From: RGIG464 sp045643185
GTDB lineage: Bacteria; Myxococcota_A; Bradymonadia; UBA4248
DNA: 9,421 nucleotides
Assembly: GCA_045643185.1 (NCBI GenBank)
Contig: JAZUKH010000018.1
Location: forward strand, 1 to 9,421
Reading direction: 5' to 3'
Shown: piece after piece, positions 1 through 6,410 of the stretch
How the letters are laid out: every line of letters begins with the position of its first letter
Position numbering within the stretch: the stretch's first letter is position 1
The notes under the pieces: generated by a model
Told to the model about the DNA's origin: nothing
Database searches by the model: none
The model's input: the letters and a program-made list of their open reading frames with translations, nothing else
Translations under genes and position numbers: made by a program

Positions 1-39
1 TTCTCGTTCGTTTAAAGTAAAATGGGTAAATGATCGCAT
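1..39 (-). CDS. N-terminal fragment of a possible IS30-family transposase, cut by the window edge
   Basis: Reading the minus strand from 39 to 1 gives 13 codons, MRSFTHFTLNERE. The FTHFTLNERE part resembles the start of the HTH_38 DNA-binding domain of IS30-type transposases (typically ..YTHLTLEER..). A GGAGG ribosome-binding site lies at 44-48 on the minus strand, 4 bases before the ATG. The frame is open further upstream to a stop at 148-150, with in-frame ATGs at 100-102 and 109-111, so a longer N-terminus is possible. The ATG at 37-39 is preferred because of the GGAGG. A 6-bp inverted repeat, GTATGA (49-54) and TCATAC (71-76), sits directly upstream of that GGAGG and could form a stem in the transcript. 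Only 13 residues are visible, so the family call is tentative; I did not find a terminal inverted repeat or target duplication. Confidence 0.4.
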   Translation of the reverse strand, partial: MRSFTHFTLNERE

Positions 40-152
40 CAAACCTCCGTATGAGTAGCTGTTCAAATCATCATACACCGGATTGATGCGGTCTTTCTTC
101 ATTTTATGCATTTGAAACGATAATCTGCCGACTTCCCCCTCCTTAATCTATT

Positions 153-207
153 TGCCGGATTTGTGTGAAATTTCATGGATTTGTATAGAAATTCACATCA
201 TTCGGCA
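153..207. promoter_or_regulatory. Nested dyad and tandem 20-base repeat upstream of the lipoprotein gene
   Basis: TGCCG (153-157) pairs with CGGCA (203-207). Inside it, TGTGAA (164-169) pairs with TTCACA (192-197) and TTTC (171-174) with GAAA (188-191), leaving one unpaired A at 170. The same stretch can be read as two adjacent 20-base direct repeats, 157-176 and 177-196, both beginning GGATTTGT and matching at about 15 of 20 positions. The first copy contains the perfect palindrome TGAAATTTCA (166-175). The position, about 90-140 bases before the start codon, fits an operator or a regulatory structure. No regulator can be named. Confidence 0.35.
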
Positions 208-281
208 GTAAAATCTTATGGTTAAACTGTTTCGCGCCATGTCAAATGGCTACGAATTCTATATTTTGCTGCAAAAACAGC

Positions 282-287
282 GAGGAG
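282..287 (+). promoter_or_regulatory. Ribosome-binding site deciding the lipoprotein start
   Basis: GAGGAG lies 6 bases before the ATG at 294. The in-frame ATG at 246 has no such site, and starting there would bury the lipoprotein signal behind 16 extra residues. The start at 294 is therefore chosen. Confidence 0.8.
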
Positions 288-293
288 ACGTTG

Positions 294-1769
294 ATGAAAA
301 AGACGTTATTTGTGGCGTTTGCTACCTTGACCTGTTTTGGCATGACGGCCTGTGAAGATAACGAAATGCAGTGTCTGGCAGGTTGTGACAATCCCTGGTT
401 CGAATACAGTTCGGGGGATGACAGCACGAATGTTGAGGACGATATTGAGGCTCAGAAGCCGTCGGGCCCGAAGATCGTCGACATCGAGGAAGGTGGCGAT
501 GCGTCTGAACCGACGACGGATTCAAGCGATGACCAGTACAACTGTAATAATGCCTGTCATGAAGACGAGATCTGTCTGAACGGTGAATGCCTGCCGCAGT
601 GCCCTGAAGGCAAGATGCTGTGCGGGGCTATCTGCATCAACCTGGGAATGCTCGGGCTTAAAGACTGCACGACGTGCGCCGACGACTACTGTGATATCGA
701 TAACAACATTTTGACAGGATGCGAAGCCTACGTGAAGGGCAGTGATGCCAACAACTGCGGTGCTTGCGGACAAAAGTGCAACGCTGACCAGGCCTGCGTC
801 GAGGGCTTGTGCACGAACATTTGCCCTGATGGCACACAACTTTGTGGCGAATCCTGCCTCAACCTCGTCGCGTTGAACATGGAAGATTGCTCGTCGTGCA
901 GCAACGGCTTTTGCAACGCCAATGGCAGCTGGGCAGACGGCTGCGAGCTCAACGCAAAAGCGAATGATGTCAATAACTGCGGCGCTTGTGGCAAAAAATG
1001 TGGTGGCAACCAGACCTGCGAAGCCGGTGTCTGCACGGATATCCCCGTCGTCGAAGAAAAAGGCACTCGTCATCTCGTGCTCGTCGGGGGGGATACGCTC
1101 AACGTACGAAAAGGTCCCGGCACGTCTTACAGTAAGATCGGTCAGCTCGCGACTTACGAATATGTTCAGGTCTTTGAGACGAAAGATGGGTGGCAGCGCA
1201 TCAAATACGATGGTCAGGAAGCCTGGATCTCCGCCAACTACACCATGGATGCCGGCGACCAGTACGAAGGTCGAAAAGCCATTGACCTCGCTGAGACCTA
1301 CCTTTACTCCAGTTCAAAGAAGTTGTGCACCTTCGACTTCCTGACGCACGATCCGCACATCAACAATTTTACGGATTTGAGCATCTACAAGAGCGATTAT
1401 TGCTACGGCTACAACGACAACTGCGCGAACTTCGTCACGGCGACGCTCAAAACGGTTGGTTTGATCAAGAAAAACTTCATCGCCGTGTCGCAGATCAAGT
1501 CGTATTGCAATGCCGGTACGGAAGGCTATCGTCAGGTCACGAGCTTCTCGAAGGCCAAACCGGGCGACATTTGGATCAATAGCTCGGGTGGACATACTGA
1601 ACTCGTCATGGGCTACCATGATGGGGCGCTCATTCTTATTGGTTCCAATAACTTTGGCTCGGGGGCCGGCACCAATAACTGCCAGAAATCACCATGTGAT
1701 CGTGCGAGCGCGTATCAGCGCGTTAGCTATTCAAGTTCTACCACGGGGTATCTCTGTTCCCGTCAATAA
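294..1769 (+). CDS. Cysteine-rich modular lipoprotein with SH3-like and CHAP/NlpC-like hydrolase domains
   Basis: This 491-residue protein is probably a lipid-anchored cell-wall hydrolase. Residues 1-19 form a signal peptide ending in a lipobox-like MTAC, with the lipidated cysteine at 20. An acidic linker (about 31-81) follows. Residues 82-250 are cysteine-rich: a half module (82-102) and two complete 74-residue modules (103-176, 177-250) with NNCGACG and GxC motifs, similar to the Stig1-like or EGF-like repeats of myxobacterial secreted proteins. Residues 258-318 look like a bacterial SH3 domain (LNVRKGPGTSYSKIG), which usually binds peptidoglycan. The C-terminal part (about 325-491) resembles CHAP/NlpC-P60 amidases: candidate nucleophile Cys377 in DNCANF, His434 in GGHTELVMG, and Asn452 or Asn453 as third polar residue. 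Whether it cleaves an amide or endopeptide bond cannot be read from sequence. It stands alone and ends at a strong terminator. Confidence 0.8.
   Translation: MKKTLFVAFATLTCFGMTACEDNEMQCLAGCDNPWFEYSSGDDSTNVEDDIEAQKPSGPKIVDIEEGGDASEPTTDSSDDQYNCNNACHEDEICLNGECLPQCPEGKMLCGAICINLGMLGLKDCTTCADDYCDIDNNILTGCEAYVKGSDANNCGACGQKCNADQACVEGLCTNICPDGTQLCGESCLNLVALNMEDCSSCSNGFCNANGSWADGCELNAKANDVNNCGACGKKCGGNQTCEAGVCTDIPVVEEKGTRHLVLVGGDTLNVRKGPGTSYSKIGQLATYEYVQVFETKDGWQRIKYDGQEAWISANYTMDAGDQYEGRKAIDLAETYLYSSSKKLCTFDFLTHDPHINNFTDLSIYKSDYCYGYNDNCANFVTATLKTVGLIKKNFIAVSQIKSYCNAGTEGYRQVTSFSKAKPGDIWINSSGGHTELVMGYHDGALILIGSNNFGSGAGTNNCQKSPCDRASAYQRVSYSSSTTGYLCSRQ
600..1043 (+). repeat. Two in-frame 74-residue cysteine-rich modules
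   Basis: Bases 600-821 and 822-1043 encode two modules of exactly equal length that align without gaps. Both start CP(E/D)G, share the pattern LCG..C.NL...DC..C...(Y/F)C, and end in NNCGACG.KC.....C..G.CT.I. The cysteines are kept while most other positions differ, which suggests an old internal duplication preserved for disulfide bonding or metal binding outside the cytoplasm. Confidence 0.85.
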
Positions 1770-1784
1770 AATCCGATCTGACGC

Positions 1785-1815
1785 ACGCGCCCCAAGCTTG
1801 GGGCGCGTTTTGTTT
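1785..1815 (+). terminator. Rho-independent terminator after the lipoprotein gene
   Basis: Bases 1785-1808 form a perfect 24-base palindrome (left half ACGCGCCCCAAG), and the T-rich run TTTTGTTT (1808-1815) follows on the plus strand. It lies in the 61-base gap between convergent genes. The minus strand has no T run directly after the stem, so it serves mainly the plus-strand gene, although the stem could also slow transcription coming from truB. Confidence 0.9.
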
Positions 1816-1830
1816 GGGTGCGTGATTGCA

Positions 1831-2718
1831 TTAGGCGTTCACGATGCGTGTGATCTCGATTTTGTCGTTGATCTCAACGACGGCTTTGAGGGTCGGGTCA
1901 TCGCCTTCCTGGACGCGATAAACGCCTTGTTCGTAGCGTTTGAAGTCGACGAACTGTCCTTGCATGAGTCGTTGAACTTGTTTTGTGGACAAAGTCAGGG
2001 CGGGCAGATGGGCGAGTGCGGATTCGCAGGGGAGTACGAAAGGGTCGAGTTCTGTGGCTGCGAGGAGCTCAGCGAGCGGCGTGGCCTGGGCAATGTCGAA
2101 GCGACAGGACTGGATGCGGCGTAGTGAGCACATGTGAGCGTGACAACCGAGAGTTTCGCCGAGGTCGCGTGCGATCGAGCGAATGTAGGTGCCGCCGCTG
2201 CAAGCGATGTCGAGTCCGAGGATGGGCGAGTTGGGCAGGTCGCATGCGGTGAGTTTATTGAGGTAGATCGTGGCCTCGCGTGCGGGCAGGGCGAGGTCTT
2301 TACCAGCACGGGCGAGGTCGTAGGCGCGCTTGCCTTGAACATGGATGGCCGAGAAATTTGGTGGAATTTGTTGAATGTGACCGCGCTGGGTATCGAGGGC
2401 GCGCTCGACGTCGTCGCGTGTCACATGTTCCCATGGTGCGGTCTCGATGACTTCACCAGTCGCGTCGTCGGTCGTCGTGCGTTCACCAAGATGAAATTGC
2501 GCCAGATAGCGCTTGTCGCTGCCAAGAAAAAAGCGGAGCAGCTTGGTCGCCTGACCGACGGCAGCGACGAGAAGGCCGCTGGCTTCCGGATCCAGGGTGC
2601 CGCCGTGACCGACTTTGTAGCCTTGACGGCCGAGGCTGAAGTGCTTGTCAATCTGGTGAAGGACGTTAAACGAGGTAACGCCGGTGGGCTTATCGATGAG
2701 TAAAAATCCGTGTTTCAT
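1831..2718 (-). CDS. truB: tRNA pseudouridine(55) synthase TruB
   Basis: TruB converts U55 in the T-loop of tRNAs to pseudouridine in the cytoplasm. The 295-residue product shows the family motifs in order: the N-terminal GFLLIDKPTGVTSF, HGGTLDPEASGLL with the catalytic Asp43, KRYLA (69-73), IPPNFSAIHVQGKRAYDLAR (118-137), SGGTYIRSIARDLG (174-187) and SLRR (198-201). The last 55 or so residues (LTLSTKQVQRLMQGQ onward) match the C-terminal PUA-like region. Length is close to the usual 300 or so. The start at 2718 gives the canonical MKHGFLLIDKP beginning, but no clear ribosome-binding site precedes it. The usual neighbours (rbfA, infB, rpsO) are not in the window, and the gene faces the lipoprotein gene tail to tail. 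Confidence 0.96.
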   Translation of the reverse strand: MKHGFLLIDKPTGVTSFNVLHQIDKHFSLGRQGYKVGHGGTLDPEASGLLVAAVGQATKLLRFFLGSDKRYLAQFHLGERTTTDDATGEVIETAPWEHVTRDDVERALDTQRGHIQQIPPNFSAIHVQGKRAYDLARAGKDLALPAREATIYLNKLTACDLPNSPILGLDIACSGGTYIRSIARDLGETLGCHAHMCSLRRIQSCRFDIAQATPLAELLAATELDPFVLPCESALAHLPALTLSTKQVQRLMQGQFVDFKRYEQGVYRVQEGDDPTLKAVVEINDKIEITRIVNA

Positions 2719-2849
2719 GGAATGTGTTGGGCGTAAAAGCGGGTTAGATAGTTGGCACCGCTGGCTTGTGTGCGCGTCACCAGGCGAGACCAGAAGTTCG
2801 TTCAGCTAAAAAACCGGACGAAACGAAAAAATCGGTGGCGTGTATAGCA

Positions 2850-2888
2850 CGAAATGCGCGCAGAGCGTGTGGTCGTGTGCTCATTTCG
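2850..2888. repeat. Imperfect stem-loop in the divergent spacer
   Basis: CGAAATG (2850-2856) pairs with CATTTCG (2882-2888), and GCGCA (2858-2862) with TGTGC (2876-2880, one G-U pair). This leaves one C/T mismatch and a 13-base loop. There is no T run on either side, so it is not a classical terminator. Its role is unknown. Confidence 0.4.
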
Positions 2889-2919
2889 AAAGCTTTGTTG
2901 AGGTTTTGAGCGCAAATCG

Positions 2920-2948
2920 TTGCGAAGATGGTGGCATAAGGGTAAAAT
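2920..2948 (+). promoter_or_regulatory. Candidate sigma-70 promoter of the envelope operon
   Basis: TTGCGA (2920-2925) and TAAAAT (2943-2948) are separated by exactly 17 bases. They match the -35 consensus at 4 of 6 positions and the -10 consensus at 5 of 6. Transcription would start near 2955, giving a leader of about 100 bases before the TTG start at 3057. Confidence 0.5.
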
Positions 2949-3014
2949 GGAGTGCCGTTTTTTGCGGCCTGAAGCAGTTTTTAGACGGCGTTCGCGCGGG
3001 GTGGTTTTACCCTT
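2938..3014. repeat. Perfect 10-bp inverted repeat flanking the operon leader
   Basis: AAGGGTAAAA (2938-2947) is the exact reverse complement of TTTTACCCTT (3005-3014), with 57 bases between them. The left arm overlaps the candidate -10 box. If transcription starts near 2955, the left arm is not in the RNA, so the pair would act on DNA, for example as two half-sites for a regulator. Confidence 0.5.
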
Positions 3015-3056
3015 GTGAAGTCGCGGGATGCCTTGAACGAGTATAGGAATCGAGAT

Positions 3057-5114
3057 TTGGATAAGTATTTGCGAACAATAGCTTTTGTGATGGCAGCAGG
3101 TCTGGTCATGCCGGTTTCGGCGTTTGCTCAGGACGCAGTCGGGTCATCCGACACGGCGTCGTCTGAAACTGCTGAAGCAGCGCCCGTCGTTGAAAATGCC
3201 GAAGTCGCGACGAATGAGACGTCTGCCGACGAAAACGCGATGTCTGCTGATGAAAACGCGGCGCCTGCACCTGTCGAAACGAGCGCTGAACCTGAAGTGA
3301 ATATGCAGCAACAGGTTCAATCAAGTCAGAACAGCAAGGCTGCACGTAAGGAAGCCATGCGTCAGCTGTCTCAGGCCTATCCCGAAAGCGACGAAGGCGT
3401 GCCCACGCTTGTTTCGTCTCAGCCTGCGCCGGCAGCGACGACGGCGACGGCGCAATACATTCCGCCCTCGTTCAAAACGACGGAACGCATGCCTCGCTTC
3501 GAACATCACGGTGTGTTTCGCACGCGTCTCAATTATTTTGGCAACTACGATTTGGGCACCTTTGGCACGTCGCCGGTGGGTGTGCCCATCAACTCGAAGG
3601 ATCGCGGCGCCAATGCTCAGGACGCCAGCGTTCAGCGGGATACAGACGCCCACCTCGGCGCAAACCTGCGTTTTCGCTATCAGCCGACGATCCACATCAC
3701 GGAGTCTGTTCGCATTGCCGGTACGTTTGACGTGCTCGACAACCTTGTCATGGGCACGACGCCGAACGGTCTGCGCGAAAATTGGGGTGCCAACGAGTTC
3801 TTCTCGTTCAATGGTGCTACGCCCGTTAATGGCGATTCGATGCTGGCGAACGCGTTGACCGTCAAAGCCCTCTATGGCGAAGCTGATACGATCCTCGGTA
3901 CTTTCCGCGCCGGCCGCGTGCCTACGCATTGGGGCTTGGGGCTCGTCTATAACGACGGCGGTGTTTACAAGCGTGAACAGCAGATCACCGAAGGTCATGG
4001 CTGGAAATGCCTCGATTGTGACTCGTCCGATGCCATCGACAAAGTCGAATGGCGAATCCGCGATCCGTTCTTCGATGTTCTCTACCTGCAGTTCTCGTGG
4101 GACTTCGTCAATTCGGGCATCGCAAGCTACGCCACGCTCCAAAACGACTCGTTCGGACAGGCGTTTGATCTTAACGAATCCGATGACGTGATGCAGTTTA
4201 CGATCTCGGTCTTCGATCGCCCAATCACGCAGCAGGAAGTCGACGAGCGCTATCGCAATATGTTTGAAACGCGCAAATGGGTCGCTGACTGGGGCGCTTT
4301 TTATTCGTATCGTAAGCAGGAACAAGCGCCGGATGTCAACTCGGCTGCAAACGTGCCGACCGAAGGCGCGTCGTCAACCTACGAACTCTACGAAAAAGGC
4401 GCTGAAGCCCACGTCTTTGACTTGTGGGGACGCTTCTTCATTCCTCTCGAACATGAGCTGATGCTTCGACTTGAAGCCGAGTTCGTCGGCGTCGTCGGTA
4501 GCGTTGAACTCGATAACAACGCTGATGGCGACGAACGCGACATTTTGCAGTTCGGTGGCGGTCTCGAAGCTGAGATCTGGTGGCGTGACCTCATCACCGG
4601 TGTCAAAACCGGCGCCGTGTGGTCTGATCACATGAAATACAGCGGTCATAGCTTGATCGAAAACTCTGATGAGGTCGTTATGGGCTCTCTCATGCGTTTC
4701 GACCCCAACTATCGCGTCGACGAGATCATGTTCCATGAACTCATGGGCGGTATCAACAACGCTTGGTACTTCAATATCTATGGCGAATACAAATTCCCAC
4801 TCGAACTCTCACAGATGACGATGGCACTCGGCGCACGTCTCGATATCATGACCGCGTTCGCACTCAACGTCGATGCTACGCCTGGTCAAAGCCCCTGGTA
4901 TGGCACCGAGTTTGACCTCAAACTCTTCTATGAAGAATCCGATCGCTTCCGCTTTGAGATCGGGGCCGGCGTTTTCGCCCCTGGTCTGGCTTGGGGACGC
5001 ATTGCTGGTGGTTCCTACCCGACTTTGCCTGCCTCTAACGTCTATGATAACTCTGACGAACATGATCCCGGCGTCGCTTGGAACGTGCTCGCCAATCTCT
5101 ACTTCATGTTTTAA
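3057..5114 (+). CDS. Outer-membrane beta-barrel protein resembling the TIGR04551 family
   Basis: The product has 685 residues if it starts at the TTG at 3057. This start is chosen because AGGA (3045-3048) lies 8 bases upstream and it gives a clean signal peptide (residues 1-24, cleavage after SAFA). An in-frame GTG at 3015 would add 14 charged residues and lacks a good ribosome-binding site. Residues 25 to about 110 are a low-complexity Ala/Glu/Thr/Ser linker, probably periplasmic. The rest alternates polar and aromatic residues in strand-like blocks and ends in NLYFMF with a terminal Phe, the usual C-terminal signal of outer-membrane barrels. The stretch RFRYQPTIHITESVRIAGTF followed by DVLDNLVMGTTPNG, and later GRVPTHWGLGLVYNDGG, resembles the deltaproteobacterial TIGR04551 family, of unknown function. 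A CLDC motif (Cys318, Cys321) holds the only cysteines I find in the protein. The lipoprotein gene 39 bases downstream is probably co-transcribed. Confidence 0.8.
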   Translation: MDKYLRTIAFVMAAGLVMPVSAFAQDAVGSSDTASSETAEAAPVVENAEVATNETSADENAMSADENAAPAPVETSAEPEVNMQQQVQSSQNSKAARKEAMRQLSQAYPESDEGVPTLVSSQPAPAATTATAQYIPPSFKTTERMPRFEHHGVFRTRLNYFGNYDLGTFGTSPVGVPINSKDRGANAQDASVQRDTDAHLGANLRFRYQPTIHITESVRIAGTFDVLDNLVMGTTPNGLRENWGANEFFSFNGATPVNGDSMLANALTVKALYGEADTILGTFRAGRVPTHWGLGLVYNDGGVYKREQQITEGHGWKCLDCDSSDAIDKVEWRIRDPFFDVLYLQFSWDFVNSGIASYATLQNDSFGQAFDLNESDDVMQFTISVFDRPITQQEVDERYRNMFETRKWVADWGAFYSYRKQEQAPDVNSAANVPTEGASSTYELYEKGAEAHVFDLWGRFFIPLEHELMLRLEAEFVGVVGSVELDNNADGDERDILQFGGGLEAEIWWRDLITGVKTGAVWSDHMKYSGHSLIENSDEVVMGSLMRFDPNYRVDEIMFHELMGGINNAWYFNIYGEYKFPLELSQMTMALGARLDIMTAFALNVDATPGQSPWYGTEFDLKLFYEESDRFRFEIGAGVFAPGLAWGRIAGGSYPTLPASNVYDNSDEHDPGVAWNVLANLYFMF
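3221..3262 (+). repeat. Tandem 21-base repeat in the signal-proximal linker
   Basis: Two adjacent 21-base units (3221-3241, 3242-3262) encode SADENAM and SADENAA. They differ at a few third positions. This is a short in-frame expansion within the low-complexity linker of the barrel protein. Confidence 0.7.
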
Positions 5115-5153
5115 TAGTTTCTCCTCAACGTCATGGGCGTTTGGGGAGACATA

Positions 5154-6251
5154 ATGTTGGAAACTCAGCCGCACGATGTGCGGTTCCTCGTCAAAGCCCT
5201 AAGTCGGCTAAAGCGATGTTTCACCATGCTTAAACGAATTATTTTGTTGATGCTTTGCGCTTTGCTCATGTGCACGGCGTGTTCAAAAGATAAAGATAAA
5301 GATAAATCGGCCAAGTCGAATGCCGCAACGGCATCCAGAACCGTCGATCTCGGCGAAAATGACGATAGTGCCGACGAACCCGGTGACAAAAATGTTCGTC
5401 CCCGTCGTGATCGCGCACGCGACGATCGTAAACCCGGGCGTTTTCATCCCCGTAAAGATGCTGGCGCTGAAGACGCACTTCCCCCCGAAGAGGTCGCGCG
5501 CCGAAATATGGCTGCCGGAATGAACGAGGATGGCTCCAGCAAACGCGGTAAACCCGCTGAAGAACTCCTCGCTGAAGAAAAAGCCGGACAAGGCATGAAA
5601 GGACATGTTCCTAACCGCGCGAAAGACGAAAATACGGCAGAAGACGAACAGGCTAACGAAAATGCCGGTGCCGCGCCCAATGCTGACGCCGGTTCGGATG
5701 CCGTCGCTGAAAATGCCGAAACGAACGAAAAAGCTCAAGATGGTTTCGATTTCGCCGAAGAGGCTAACGCTGACGCCGGTTCGGATGCCGAAAAAGCTAA
5801 GGATGAACCCATCACGGAACGCATCGTTCAAAAACGTAAAGGCCTCAACATCGATAACGTCATCAGTATCAAAGAGATCCGCGAACAGACCGGTTATGCC
5901 GGCGCACTGTCGCAGACTGATCTGCCCGGACAGCCCGAAGATACGCGCTATAACGTGATTCGCTTGTCGACTGACAAAGACTCTGAACTCGGCTTCACCG
6001 TTCAGGTTTGGAAACCTGGTAACGAGTCCGCCGCGTCCAGAAAATTCGACGATATGTTCAAACAGTCCTTCGGCGGCGAAAAAGTCAAAGACGTTGCGAC
6101 CGACGCCTTCGTGGCGTCCCATCACAACTTGAACGAACTCGCCTTCTTCGACAAAGGCCGACGCGCCGTCGTCCTACTCTCCTGCTCCGATTCCGTCTGC
6201 AAAAAGGATTCACTCAAAGGTATCGCAGGCGTCGTGCAAAGAAGACTCTAA
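5154..6251 (+). CDS. Lipoprotein with long acidic linker and C-terminal globular domain
   Basis: A lipoprotein signal is clear: MLKRIILLMLCALLMCTAC, with lipidated Cys43 in the 365-residue numbering used here. The start at 5154 is chosen because GGGGAG (5143-5148) lies 5 bases upstream. It gives an unusually long, basic 24-residue stretch before the second Met. The in-frame ATG at 5226 would give a textbook 341-residue lipoprotein but has no visible ribosome-binding site. After the cysteine come a KDKDKDK run and about 170 residues rich in Glu, Asp, Ala and Asn, presumably a flexible tether. Residues 223-365 look like a folded domain (RIVQKRKGLNIDNVISIKEI at the start, LGFTVQVWKPGN in the middle) with a Cys344/Cys349 pair (SCSDSVC) that could form a disulfide. 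I do not recognise its family. It follows the barrel gene after 39 bases, so the two may work together in the outer membrane. Confidence 0.75.
   Translation: MLETQPHDVRFLVKALSRLKRCFTMLKRIILLMLCALLMCTACSKDKDKDKSAKSNAATASRTVDLGENDDSADEPGDKNVRPRRDRARDDRKPGRFHPRKDAGAEDALPPEEVARRNMAAGMNEDGSSKRGKPAEELLAEEKAGQGMKGHVPNRAKDENTAEDEQANENAGAAPNADAGSDAVAENAETNEKAQDGFDFAEEANADAGSDAEKAKDEPITERIVQKRKGLNIDNVISIKEIREQTGYAGALSQTDLPGQPEDTRYNVIRLSTDKDSELGFTVQVWKPGNESAASRKFDDMFKQSFGGEKVKDVATDAFVASHHNLNELAFFDKGRRAVVLLSCSDSVCKKDSLKGIAGVVQRRL
5682..5790 (+). repeat. Exact 22-base repeat inside the acidic linker
   Basis: Bases 5682-5703 and 5769-5790 are identical 22-mers beginning GCTGACGCCGGTTCGG, 87 bases (29 codons) apart and in the same frame. 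Both encode ADAGSDA. Identity at synonymous positions suggests a recent duplication or gene-conversion event in the linker. Confidence 0.75.
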
Positions 6252-6274
6252 AAATTCTCGTGCCGTTGTGCAGG

Positions 6275-6322
6275 CGCGCCAAGAGAGATGTGTCGTGATG
6301 CGTCCCTGTTGGCGCGTTTTTT
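6275..6322 (+). terminator. Rho-independent terminator of the envelope operon
   Basis: CGCGCCAA (6275-6282) pairs perfectly with TTGGCGCG (6309-6316), followed directly by six Ts (6317-6322). The loop is long (26 bases). It lies 23 bases after the lipoprotein stop codon and isolates deoC from the operon. Confidence 0.8.
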
Positions 6323-6346
6323 GTCGCTCAAAATACTTTTTAAGAT

Positions 6347-6402
6347 TAGAATACCGTCCGTTTCATGCGCGTATGCGCTTCAATCACCCACTTTATAAGG
6401 AG
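6347..6402 (+). promoter_or_regulatory. Possible deoC -10 box and clear ribosome-binding site
   Basis: TAGAAT (6347-6352) matches the -10 consensus at 5 of 6 positions, but no good -35 is seen at standard spacing (TTGTCG at 6321-6326 is 20 bases away). AAGGAG (6397-6402) lies 8 bases before the ATG at 6411 and fixes that start. No deoR-type operator could be recognised. Confidence 0.4.
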
Positions 6403-6410
6403 AATGTCCC

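Larger units (their letters stand above)
40..293. other. Non-coding spacer between the edge gene and the cysteine-rich lipoprotein
   Basis: This interval of about 250 bases separates two divergent genes. It holds a short inverted repeat next to the minus-strand start (49-76), the possible longer N-terminus of the minus-strand gene (to 102 or 111), an imperfect dyad at 153-207, and a weak sigma-70-like pair: TTCACA 192-197 with TCTTAT 214-219, spacing 16, or TAAAAT at 209-214 with no good -35. No RNA gene was recognised. Confidence 0.5.
2719..3056. other. Divergent spacer between truB and the envelope operon
   Basis: This 338-base gap contains an imperfect stem at 2850-2888, a promoter candidate at 2920-2948, a long-range inverted repeat (2938-2947 with 3005-3014), and the ribosome-binding site of the barrel protein gene (AGGA 3045-3048). 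A 68-codon plus frame at 2840-3046 with a GTG start crosses it but has no ribosome-binding site or recognisable similarity. I found no convincing promoter for truB. Confidence 0.5.

Noticed and set aside
2134..2703. 189-codon plus-strand frame opposite truB
   Set aside because: truB on the minus strand has every family motif, and this frame has no similarity I can name.
2840..3046. 68-codon plus-strand frame in the truB-operon spacer
   Set aside because: It has a GTG start without a ribosome-binding site, it covers the stem and promoter signals, and it overlaps the start of the barrel gene.
3321..4325. 334-codon minus-strand frame opposite the barrel protein gene
   Set aside because: It is the antisense shadow of a well-supported gene with signal peptide and barrel end. 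It has no ribosome-binding site and no recognisable domain.
5283..6125. 280-codon minus-strand frame opposite the acidic lipoprotein gene
   Set aside because: The low-complexity Phe/Ile/Gly composition is simply the complement of the Glu/Asp/Asn-rich coding strand.
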